Assembly (NCBI GenBank): GCA_017444045.1
Contig: JAFSXO010000067.1
Span: 1 to 10,066, forward strand
DNA from: a bacterium
GTDB lineage: Bacteria > Vulcanimicrobiota > Xenobia > Xenobiales > Xenobiaceae
Direction of reading: 5' to 3'
DNA length: 10,066 nt
The translations under genes were made by a program, and so were the position numbers. The first letter of the stretch is position 1. Each line of letters starts with the position of its first letter. This document shows positions 1 to 6,349 of this stretch, one piece after another. The notes beneath the pieces were generated by a model. The model had not been told where the DNA came from. It ran no database searches and saw only the letters and a program-made list of their open reading frames with translations.

Positions 1-764
1 CCCTTGAAGTACGCCTGCTCTTTGGGGGTTAAAGGCTCACCCTGGCGCTCTTTAACAACGATCTCTCGCGGTATGGCCACCTTGCCGATCTCGTGCAGAT
101 AACCGGCGAACAGAAGCTCCTCGCCCACCATGGGGCAGAGAATTTTGCTCATCTCGCGGGCCAACTGTCCGGTTTCCTTGCTATGGTCTACCTGCTCCTG
201 GCCTCCTGCGGCTTCGTTGAGCTTGGAAAGCGTGTCCAGCAGTGAATAGTCGAGGAGCTTGGCGGAAGATCTGTCCGAGATGAACTTTGACAGCTGGGAG
301 GAGTTTAGAGTGTCGTCCTCCAGCAGAGAGACGCGCTGGCGGCGCAGCGTCTCAAATTTCATGGCCAATTCGGGATAGTGGTGGTACAGGTCTTCGAAAT
401 CGTTGCGTTTGAGCGCCAAGAGGTGCACGTTGCCCACAGTTTTAATGGTGCAGGTGCGCGGCTGCTGGCTCATCAGGGCAAGTTCGCCAAAGGCATCGCC
501 GGGGCCCATGCTGGACAGCACCTGCTCCTTGCCCTCGCGGTATAGCACAGCCTGGACGTGGCCGGAATAAATAATGTAAAAGGAATCGCCGATCTCTCCC
601 TCTTCCATTACAAGCTTGCCGTGGCTGAAGCGCTGTTCAGTCATTCTGTCAGCGATAGATAAAATTACGGGCCGGGACAGAGATTCGAATAGCGGATTGT
701 CGGCTATCAAATCAGCTATGGTTCCAGTTCTGTTTTCGTTGATATCGCCAGCGCTGTTGGCCAC
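1..764 (-). CDS. Cyclic-nucleotide-binding / HD-GYP-like domain protein (C-terminus beyond window)
   Basis: About 254 residues are visible and the gene runs off the window. Residues about 17-125 form a CRP/PKA-type cyclic-nucleotide-binding domain. Its phosphate-binding cassette reads FGELAL (92-97) followed by PRT, giving the expected Glu94 and Arg103, with Thr104 next to the Arg. A helical linker leads to an HD domain of HD-GYP style: His194 (DHSKETG), then LHEIGKVAIP around 223-232 and LTPKEQAYFK near the edge. The usual metal-binding HD pair is HE here (His224-Glu225). HD-GYP enzymes normally hydrolyse cyclic dinucleotides; whether this one does cannot be judged, because the GYP part is outside. 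No signal peptide or membrane segment is seen, so it is probably cytosolic. The start is GTG at 764, chosen for AGGAG at 776-772, 7 nt upstream. It lies downstream of the receptor cyclase on the same strand, so it is a plausible effector of that cyclase (inference). Confidence 0.85.
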   Translation of the reverse strand, partial: MANSAGDINENRTGTIADLIADNPLFESLSRPVILSIADRMTEQRFSHGKLVMEEGEIGDSFYIIYSGHVQAVLYREGKEQVLSSMGPGDAFGELALMSQQPRTCTIKTVGNVHLLALKRNDFEDLYHHYPELAMKFETLRRQRVSLLEDDTLNSSQLSKFISDRSSAKLLDYSLLDTLSKLNEAAGGQEQVDHSKETGQLAREMSKILCPMVGEELLFAGYLHEIGKVAIPREIVVKERQGEPLTPKEQAYFK

Positions 765-785
765 TTTTACGCTCCTGGTACTCTT

Positions 786-791
786 ATTATA
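786..791 (-). promoter_or_regulatory. Probable -10 element (TATAAT) of the CNB/HD gene
   Basis: A perfect TATAAT on the minus strand ends 21 nt before the GTG start, with the ribosome site between them. Transcription would begin near 779, leaving a leader of only about 15 nt. No good -35 hexamer is seen at 16-18 bp spacing, so the promoter may be weak or activator-dependent. It suggests the gene can be transcribed separately from the cyclase operon. Confidence 0.45.
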
Positions 792-957
792 CGCCAATTG
801 ATGACAATAAATATTCAGCCAATGCCAGTAGCTTAAGAGTCGTGGCATTGGGTATTGCTTATTCATGTGCGTTAGCGCTACGCTGTTGACCAGCGTACAA
901 GTTAGCGTACATCATCCTTAACACCATAATTGCCCATCAGCTGTGGCCACCCCCTCT

Positions 958-999
958 GTCGCTGGCGCGACTTCTCCCCCTGCCATTCTTTAGGGGGAG
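958..999. repeat. Double-hairpin element with C-run/G-run stem
   Basis: Two adjacent perfect hairpins: GTCGC-tggc-GCGAC, then CTCCCCCT / AGGGGGAG around a 10-nt loop. No T-run follows on either strand, so it is not a standard intrinsic terminator. From memory, C-run/G-run palindromes of this look occur as dispersed intergenic repeats in gut bacterial genomes; I could not verify that here. Confidence 0.45.
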
Positions 1000-1167
1000 T
1001 CATAATGTTAGGCTAGCTGACGCTAAGCTACCGACATTGAATATTTATCTAACTTACTAAAATACTGTGTGCAGTAGCTTTTACCTTTTTTGATCGAGTT
1101 TTTTAAGCATGGTTCTGCTAGCGTTCATGAATGTTCAAGCACGTAACCGGTTCCGCGCAAGGCACAT

Positions 1168-1211
1168 CTGAGCAAAGCGAAGCAGTGCCGGCGCGGAAGC
1201 TGGTGTAGCGC
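1168..1211 (+). repeat. 44-bp direct repeat, copy A (downstream of cyclase)
   Basis: Matches 4996-5039 at 39 of 44 positions in the same orientation, with no gaps. Similarity stops abruptly on both sides. The core GTGCCGGCG and the run GGAAGCTGGTG are shared. This copy lies 95 nt beyond the stop codon of the cyclase; the other lies 95 nt upstream of the FecR gene. It is either a dispersed intergenic repeat or a boundary of the FecR-cyclase unit. Confidence 0.75.
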
Positions 1212-1269
1212 GAGCATGTTTGCTAAACACTAACTAAATGACATTGACCCTAAAGTATGGCAGCTGGTG

Positions 1270-1285
1270 CCGCCAAAGCTGGCGG
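1270..1285 (-). other. Hairpin just after the cyclase stop
   Basis: On the minus strand CCGCCA-GCTT-TGGCGG forms a perfect 6-bp stem with a 4-nt loop, 21 nt past the TAG of the cyclase gene. No U-run follows, so it is not a classical intrinsic terminator. It could protect the mRNA 3' end or be a Rho-assisted stop. Confidence 0.35.
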
Positions 1286-1306
1286 TAAACAAGACGCAGT
1301 GAAATT

Positions 1307-4018
1307 CTACTTCTGCGCTGTCTGAGCCAGCGCGTAAATCGCGATGGTCTGCTGCTTATGCGGAACCTTGTACGTCGAAATCGCCGAAGCCGATACCGCA
1401 TCGCCAAGAGTAGGCAGAACCGCATCGGTGGCCAGCAGCGAAGCGCGCAGGCTTTGGGACTTGTGGCTGATGTCTATAGCTGTATTCCAGGCTTCGCTTT
1501 GGATGGAGTACTTGGGCTCATCGGCAGATCCGTCGGAGCGCACCGTAGCGAAGCCGCAGTGCAGGCAGATTATAAATGGACAGTCTTTGGTGTCGGCACC
1601 GCCGCTGTGCTGTTTTAGTATATCTAAGGCTGTCTGGTAGGCGTTGAGCGCGTGGTTCTGCTCATCGTTAGACTTCCAGCCGAACACGGCGGTTAAGCTA
1701 TCGGGCGCACTTGAAGCGGTGTCGCTTATCGTGATGCCGCTGTGCGCTGCTGTAGCTTCAGCTAGCTCACGCTGAAGCTGCTGCAAAAGCTCTGCTTTGG
1801 CCGAACGGTGCTGCGGAAGCAGGGTGAGCACCAGAATAACGGTCAGGGCTTCGTCTAGGTTCAGACCGTCCTGTTTTAGTATCTGGCGCATGGTTTCTAT
1901 GTCGGGGCCGTATACGTTCAGAGGCTCGCGTTTGCCTTTTACCCGCACAGCTTGGATGAAGTGGGCGTCGATATCGGAGCCAGCCGCGGTAAAGGTGCTT
2001 TCGGTCATTAGCACCGGGCAGTTCAGCTCCTTAGACTTGCCCTGCATACGCGCCGAGGTGTTGGTGGGGTCGCCGATGGCGCAGATCTGCTTGCGGTACT
2101 TAGATCCGACAACGCCTAAGGCCACGGAGCCGGTACAGACACCGACACCGCACTCGAAAACGGGGCGTTTTTGGGCTTTCCACTCTGCCCGCAGCTGATC
2201 CAGGCGCAGCACCATGCCCGTAGCCGCTTTTACAGCTGCCGCGGCGTGGTTGGGCTGCGAAGCTGGCGCCAGTCCGAATACCACCATTTGCGCGTCGCCC
2301 TGGTAGTCGAAGATGATGCCGCCGTAGTGCTCGAAGATGCTGCCCATCGCCTCGTGGTAGGTGTTGAGCATTTCGGTAATGTCTACGGGGTTCAGTGTTT
2401 CGGATAGATCGGTATAGCCTCGAATATCGGAGAATAGAATCGTTAAATTGCGCTCTTCGGAGCCGATCTCCAAGCCGCGGTTGTTTACCCAGTCCTCGAT
2501 GTCGGGAACGGGCAGCACATCGGCTAGGGCGTTGTGCATGGTCTGCCGGGCATTGCGCTCGACTAAAACGTTGCGCAGAATAACGGTTATGAAGCAGGCT
2601 AGTGCGCCGAGCCAGGGCGAGAATACCGGGATAAGCACGCCGCCTTCGGTAAAGTAGGTGGAGTACATTAAATGGTAGCCGGCGTACCAGTAGCCGCCGC
2701 ATAGCGCTAGGAAGAGGGCGCTGGCCCATTTTGTCTCCAGATATGTGGCCAGCAGTGTGGCCAGAAGCGCCATGCCAAGGATGAAATAAAAGGCGGAACT
2801 GCTGTAATCCTTGAGGAAGGTGCCCTGCAGCAGATTCCAGAGGATGTTGGCGTGAATGCTTACCCCGGAAATGCTGCCTACGTCGGACATCTTGATGTCG
2901 TAGCCGCCGGGAACATTTACGCCGATAATGGTCAGAACCTTGTTGGGCACTTCTTTGCCGGTGCTGGGATCGGAGCTTACACCGAATAGGCCAGGTAGAG
3001 CCTCATCTGGCGTCTCGAGAATATCCTGTACGGGCCAAACCTGCAGAAAATCGGATATGGGCGGTATATTGTTTTTGGCCATCTTGGCCTGGGGAGCCTG
3101 GCGCACTACACGGCCCAGATGGCCTTCGAGGGCGGTCGCTTCGTCGTCTGCCGCTGCCGGTTCATCGCTGTCTTCTGTGCCTGATACTAAATCGGAGCCG
3201 CAGTAAGCGATGCGTCCCACCGTAGCGGTAAAGGCGTAGGGAGAACCGGCAATGGTCAGATCGGTTGTCTCGCATTTGTCGGCGTGGCGGTCGATAACCT
3301 CCTGCGGTGATATGCCTAAATAGTGGGCCAGTGCGGTTACAGTCAGCGAATAGTGCGGTGCTCCCACAATACCGCTTGGAGGGTTGACCTTCAGTACGGC
3401 TAGGCGTACCCGTTTGTCTATAGGGTCGGATACCTCCATGGTAAAGCCCAGGCGCCTGTACAGGTCGTAAGAGCTCCAGCCCTCGATGAGCGGGGGATAG
3501 AGCAGGCCGCGGCTTATGGTGGTATCGCGGCCGATCAGTCCGTAGGGCACTATTACGGAGCTGTCGGTGAAGGTCTGTTTTAAAAGGGCGTCTGCCTGAG
3601 AATCCTGGCTGGGACCGCTGAAAATAATATCGAAGGCTATGGTTTTGGCTCCGGCCAGTTTGAGCTTGCGCACTAGATCCTTGTATAAGGAGCGCGATAT
3701 AGGCCAGCGCAGCCCAGAGCGCAGCGAGGAGTCATCGAAAACGACTAAGACTATTTTTTCGGAAAAGGTGCGATCGATTAGGCTGGCGCTGCTGCTGAGA
3801 TACTGCTCGTCGCTGCCCTGCTGGTTGGTGGCGTAATACCGCTCTATCCAGGTGCGCTGGATTAGGTTCTCGGCGAAGCGCATCCAGTCGTGGTCGCTGC
3901 TGATATAGCACAGCGCGGCTACTGCCAAACCGACAACAGCTCCAAGCAGCAGTGATTTGCGCTGCTGCTTGGAGCTGTATCCGTTTAATACTTTTCTTAG
4001 CAGGGCTATCTGTAGCAC
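1307..4018 (-). CDS. CHASE2-domain class III nucleotidyl cyclase with a degenerate second cyclase domain
   Basis: A 903-residue membrane receptor that should make a cyclic nucleotide from a purine triphosphate. It has one N-terminal membrane helix (22-41), a large extracytoplasmic CHASE2 sensor (about 45-400), three helices (409-429, 431-452, 459-483) and a cytosolic cyclase domain (521-704). Catalytic residues look complete: metal ligands Asp531 (LFSDIRG) and Asp575 (YQGDA), transition-state Asn653 and Arg657 (DPTNTSARM). The purine-contacting positions are Asp571, where adenylate cyclases have Lys and guanylate cyclases Glu, and Cys646, as in guanylate cyclases. GTP is therefore a real possibility. 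Residues 722-897 align with the first cyclase domain but have lost most active-site residues, making the protein longer than a one-domain CHASE2 cyclase. The GTG start is the first start codon after an in-frame stop (TAA at 4036-4034) and has no clear Shine-Dalgarno. It follows the FecR gene by 15 nt, so it is probably cotranscribed and translationally coupled. Confidence 0.93.
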   Translation of the reverse strand: MLQIALLRKVLNGYSSKQQRKSLLLGAVVGLAVAALCYISSDHDWMRFAENLIQRTWIERYYATNQQGSDEQYLSSSASLIDRTFSEKIVLVVFDDSSLRSGLRWPISRSLYKDLVRKLKLAGAKTIAFDIIFSGPSQDSQADALLKQTFTDSSVIVPYGLIGRDTTISRGLLYPPLIEGWSSYDLYRRLGFTMEVSDPIDKRVRLAVLKVNPPSGIVGAPHYSLTVTALAHYLGISPQEVIDRHADKCETTDLTIAGSPYAFTATVGRIAYCGSDLVSGTEDSDEPAAADDEATALEGHLGRVVRQAPQAKMAKNNIPPISDFLQVWPVQDILETPDEALPGLFGVSSDPSTGKEVPNKVLTIIGVNVPGGYDIKMSDVGSISGVSIHANILWNLLQGTFLKDYSSSAFYFILGMALLATLLATYLETKWASALFLALCGGYWYAGYHLMYSTYFTEGGVLIPVFSPWLGALACFITVILRNVLVERNARQTMHNALADVLPVPDIEDWVNNRGLEIGSEERNLTILFSDIRGYTDLSETLNPVDITEMLNTYHEAMGSIFEHYGGIIFDYQGDAQMVVFGLAPASQPNHAAAAVKAATGMVLRLDQLRAEWKAQKRPVFECGVGVCTGSVALGVVGSKYRKQICAIGDPTNTSARMQGKSKELNCPVLMTESTFTAAGSDIDAHFIQAVRVKGKREPLNVYGPDIETMRQILKQDGLNLDEALTVILVLTLLPQHRSAKAELLQQLQRELAEATAAHSGITISDTASSAPDSLTAVFGWKSNDEQNHALNAYQTALDILKQHSGGADTKDCPFIICLHCGFATVRSDGSADEPKYSIQSEAWNTAIDISHKSQSLRASLLATDAVLPTLGDAVSASAISTYKVPHKQQTIAIYALAQTAQK

Positions 4019-4033
4019 AGCTGCAGCTTGCCG

Positions 4034-4900
4034 TTAATGCAAGAACGGGGTCAGGTCAATAACTACGCTGCCGGTAGAACTGCCGCTGGAAGGGGTGTCG
4101 CCGGGCACAATGGGTGTGGCCTGGTTGGTGTTGTCTCCGGAGCTTCCTATGCTGGTGAGTCCGACAGGCTCAGCCTGAGAGCCTAATTCGCCGCGGCTGT
4201 CCGCAGGAACGGCCTGGAGCTTCTCGTCGCCGCCGGCTGGCAGTTCGATGGTGTCATTGGCTTCGTCAACAGACGCTCCCTCTACGCCGGTCTCGGTGAT
4301 AGGAGTAGCCTGGGTGACGGCATTGGCTTCTACGATGGCTTCGTATCCAGCCGGAACGAGCACGTTCTCGTTGGTCAGCAGATTGAGCATCATTACGCTG
4401 CCGCTGTGTACGCGGGTGTGGGTCTTTACGGCATCGCCTTCGCCGGTAACCTTGACGCTATAGTCGGTTCCCTGGGCGGCCATGACGGCGTTGGGAGAGG
4501 TGATCTGATAGCGATTGTCCTTGCCGCGGAATTTGGAAACCTGGGTGCGCAGGTTACCCTGCTGCAGCTCTACGTTAACGTTGCGCTGGTGGGCGTTTAG
4601 CACAAATTCGCGCATTACCACTGTGGTATTTGAAGCGAGTGCGATTATGCTGTTGTCGGCCAGCTTTAGGTGAGCTTTGCCAGATGCATCGGTGCGCACA
4701 CTGTCGTTTAGGCCTAAGCGTCGGGAATTAGGAATGCGCAGCCAGCTCTGGCTGTTGGCCAGCTTGCTCTCAACGGTTCCCGCTTTGCGGGTTACCGTAA
4801 CCCAACTTTTGCCGGAGGTAAAGGCCGGAAGCGCGCACAGAAAGAGAGCGGCGAGCAGGCATGCCGACAGGCGGGTGAGACGGTGTTGCATAAATGTCAT
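4034..4900 (-). CDS. Secreted FecR-domain protein
   Basis: 288 residues. A signal peptide is clear: positive N-terminus, hydrophobic core LSACLLAALFLCALPAF at about 11-27, and cleavage likely near 26-30. A FecR domain follows at about 33-165, with the signatures VTRKAGTV, LNDSVRTDASGKAHLKLADN and SPNAVMAAQGTDYSV. The last 80 or so residues are Gly/Ser/Thr/Pro-rich and probably unstructured. It lacks the cytosolic anti-sigma part of FecR itself, so this is the periplasmic fold used elsewhere. FecR-like secreted proteins next to CHASE2 cyclases are a known pairing, and this one is likely to modulate the cyclase's extracytoplasmic sensor (inference). The ATG at 4900 is preferred over one at 4891 because AAGGA lies at 4916-4912. 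The stop is followed after 15 nt by the cyclase start in the same frame. Confidence 0.88.
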   Translation of the reverse strand: MTFMQHRLTRLSACLLAALFLCALPAFTSGKSWVTVTRKAGTVESKLANSQSWLRIPNSRRLGLNDSVRTDASGKAHLKLADNSIIALASNTTVVMREFVLNAHQRNVNVELQQGNLRTQVSKFRGKDNRYQITSPNAVMAAQGTDYSVKVTGEGDAVKTHTRVHSGSVMMLNLLTNENVLVPAGYEAIVEANAVTQATPITETGVEGASVDEANDTIELPAGGDEKLQAVPADSRGELGSQAEPVGLTSIGSSGDNTNQATPIVPGDTPSSGSSTGSVVIDLTPFLH

Positions 4901-4995
4901 TTAATACTCAGTCCTTTTCTTGGTCATTGGATCCTTGTTAAATTCCACATAATTAATGTACTCCTTCTCAGCGAGATATGTCATTTCACTGAGTT

Positions 4996-5039
4996 CTGAG
5001 CGATGCGAAGCCGTGCCGGCGAGGAAGCTGGTGCAGCGC
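4996..5039 (+). repeat. 44-bp direct repeat, copy B (upstream of FecR gene)
   Basis: Second copy of the element at 1168-1211: 39/44 identical, same orientation, with flanking sequence unrelated. It lies in the 5' region of the FecR-cyclase operon, so the two copies bracket both genes at about 3.8 kb spacing. Confidence 0.75.
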
Positions 5040-5188
5040 AAACCGCTCTCAAGTCGCTGATAACAAAATAAAAATTGATGATTGCAGGCTGAGAAATCCG
5101 CTGTATACAAAGGGGATAGCTAAAGCTGAAGATGGAATTATTTTGGGCGCAATGCATTCGCGCATCGATGAAAAGCAAGTACACCGAG

Positions 5189-5212
5189 CGTTATACTATA
5201 GGAAAGATAACG
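5189..5212 (+). promoter_or_regulatory. ModE-box-like operator
   Basis: A perfect inverted repeat, CGTTAT-N12-ATAACG. Half-sites and spacing agree with my recollection of the E. coli modA operator bound by ModE. It covers the probable -10 of the ModE-type gene that starts at 5229, which fits repression and autoregulation. Being palindromic and in a divergent region, it could also influence the FecR operon. Confidence 0.7.
5192..5197 (+). promoter_or_regulatory. Probable -10 (TATACT) of the ModE-like operon
   Basis: TATACT lies inside the ModE-box-like palindrome; the start site would be near 5204. The -35 at 17-bp spacing (TGAAAA, 5169-5174) is poor. GAGGG at 5212-5216 is the likely ribosome site for the ATG at 5229, with long spacing (12 nt). 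Confidence 0.45.
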
Positions 5213-5228
5213 AGGGTAGAGAAATAAT

Positions 5229-5597
5229 ATGATGCAGGTACAGGTCAGGATGTTTATCTGTGATGATGGCGAGCGTTTTATGGGAAAAGGCCCGGCGAAA
5301 TTGCTGCGTCTGACCGAGCAAACCGGTTCTTTGCGCCGCGCGGCCGCGCAGATGGGCATGTCATACAGCAAAGCTCACGGGCTGATCAAACGTCTGGAGC
5401 AGGTGGTGCCCCAGCAGGTGCTGGAATGCCATGTCGGCGGGGCCAGCGGTGGCGGGGCGCAGCTTACCGAGTACGGGCGCTGTCTGCTGCAGGCTTATGA
5501 GGAAATGAACAGCAAGATTAATGCTGGAGCTGAGCAGGCGTTCTCTGAGTTCTGTGCCGCCATGGGGCTGGATAATTCCGATGCCGCCAGTACATAA
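5229..5597 (+). CDS. Stand-alone ModE-type winged-helix regulator
   Basis: 122 residues, matching the N-terminal DNA-binding half of ModE, the molybdate-responsive regulator. A helix-turn-helix lies at about 33-58 (GSLRRAAAQMGMSYSKAHGL), followed by the family's Gly-rich wing and LTxYG motif (GGASGGGAQLTEYG, 70-83) and a helical end that could dimerise. E. coli ModE is about twice as long, with a C-terminal TOBE/MOP region that binds molybdate; none is present here, so oxyanion sensing must be indirect or absent. A ModE-box-like site overlaps its promoter. The membrane protein gene follows after 29 nt on the same strand and is probably cotranscribed. Two ATGs are adjacent (5229 and 5232); the ribosome-site spacing favours the first. 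Family membership is confident; the regulated process is inferred. Confidence 0.85.
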   Translation: MMQVQVRMFICDDGERFMGKGPAKLLRLTEQTGSLRRAAAQMGMSYSKAHGLIKRLEQVVPQQVLECHVGGASGGGAQLTEYGRCLLQAYEEMNSKINAGAEQAFSEFCAAMGLDNSDAAST

Positions 5598-5626
5598 CAA
5601 TGAAAGATAATAAAGAATAATACGAG

Positions 5627-6349
5627 ATGAAGCCTTATTCGCTAACGCGTGATATAGCCGTAATGGGTATGGCGGTGGCCTGCAATGCCGCTCTAGAGCT
5701 AACCTTGGGGACATTCCTCCATGCGGTTCACTTTCCGCTTACAGGATCGCTCATGGTTGTCGTAAATGCCTGCGTTTACGCGCTGGCGTATAGCTATAAT
5801 CCTCGGTTTGGGCGGATAACGCTGATGGGTCTGGCCAGCGCTGTGGTAAGCCTAATCTTGGCCGGAGGCTTAAAATTTACGATTATGCCCGCGCTGGTAA
5901 CAGAGGCGGCTGTCATAGATATCTTTATATCATGCCTGGGCCTAAATCGGCTGGGGTTTATTGCCAGCGGCGCCATGGCCAGCCTTACGTCTTTTGGCTT
6001 CAAGCTTTTTAATATGTATGTCTTTCGGGGAATACCCTTGGATGCGGCTGTGCATAAGGCTGCAGACATCGGCGTAAGCTGGGATTCTATCTACATGATG
6101 CTTACGGCGATGGTGGCTTATCGTCTGGCTATTGGGGCGCTGTTTGCCTGGGCGTTATGGGGTATGCTGGTGCGTCTGCTGAGTATGCTGACGGGGCAGA
6201 CAGTTCAGGTCACTGCCTCTGAGCACTGCGCTGCAGGCGGGAGCGCGGCGGACAGAGGCAGTTCTGTCAATAATCAGGCTAGCGCTGACACGGCTAGCGA
6301 TAAAGCTGCTATTGCTGGAGCCGCTAGCGCTGAAACCACTCCCAAGTAG
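5627..6349 (+). CDS. Six-helix membrane protein resembling an ECF-transporter S component
   Basis: 240 residues with about six hydrophobic helices (roughly 9-32, 36-56, 63-83, 88-105, 107-129, 155-185). Size, helix number and the segment LGTFLHAVHFPLTGSL (27-42) look like substrate-binding S components of energy-coupling-factor vitamin or metal importers. I do not recognise the subfamily or substrate. Residues about 196-240 form a hydrophilic Ala/Ser/Thr/Asp-rich tail, unusual for S components. No ATPase or EcfT gene lies nearby, so shared modules elsewhere would be needed. The upstream ModE-type regulator and operator hint at molybdenum, tungsten or molybdopterin-related transport (inference). 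The Shine-Dalgarno upstream of the ATG is poor, so coupling to the preceding gene is possible. The last 26 bp overlap the convergent SDR gene. Confidence 0.7.
   Translation: MKPYSLTRDIAVMGMAVACNAALELTLGTFLHAVHFPLTGSLMVVVNACVYALAYSYNPRFGRITLMGLASAVVSLILAGGLKFTIMPALVTEAAVIDIFISCLGLNRLGFIASGAMASLTSFGFKLFNMYVFRGIPLDAAVHKAADIGVSWDSIYMMLTAMVAYRLAIGALFAWALWGMLVRLLSMLTGQTVQVTASEHCAAGGSAADRGSSVNNQASADTASDKAAIAGAASAETTPK

Larger units (their letters stand above)
765..1306. other. Non-coding, hairpin-rich intergenic stretch
   Basis: No convincing gene is seen between the cyclase stop and the CNB/HD start. The stretch contains several perfect short inverted repeats: 879-885/891-897 (TACGCTG, 5-nt loop), 958-962/967-971 (GTCGC, 4-nt loop), 974-981/992-999 (CTCCCCCT/AGGGGGAG, 10-nt loop) and 1063-1067/1072-1076 (TACTG, 4-nt loop, then a T-rich run to 1091). 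The motif GTTAGCG occurs at 871 and 901, and its core complement CGCTAA at 1021. This density suggests a dispersed repeat element, a decayed mobile element or a small RNA. The sequence alone does not separate these. Confidence 0.5.
4901..5228. promoter_or_regulatory. Divergent intergenic region between the FecR operon and the ModE-like operon
   Basis: 328 bp that must carry the promoters of both operons. On the plus side it holds a ModE-box-like palindrome and a -10 just before 5229. On the minus side the FecR ribosome site AAGGA lies at 4916-4912, but no convincing -35/-10 pair was found; TATACA at 5107-5102 is only a weak candidate. The region also contains the second 44-bp direct repeat (4996-5039). 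A 27-codon minus-strand ORF (4984-4901) ends in TAA directly against the FecR ATG and might be a leader peptide, but it has no good ribosome site of its own. Confidence 0.6.

Noticed and set aside
841..1240. CRISPR array or tRNA gene in the long intergenic stretch
   Set aside because: There is no regular repeat-spacer pattern and no cloverleaf. The repeats are short inverted pairs and a single 44-bp copy.
1270..1285. Intrinsic terminator of the cyclase operon
   Set aside because: The 6-bp stem is good, but no U-run follows, so it is listed only as a hairpin.
1344..2657. Several plus-strand and alternate-frame ORFs of 60-210 codons inside the cyclase gene
   Set aside because: They lie opposite or in shifted frames of a well-conserved domain protein, have Arg/Ser-rich shadow composition and show no ribosome sites.
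4901..5110. 69-codon minus-strand ORF upstream of FecR as a full protein
   Set aside because: It runs through the 44-bp repeat, whose other copy is non-coding, and has no family resemblance. Only its last part is kept as a possible leader.
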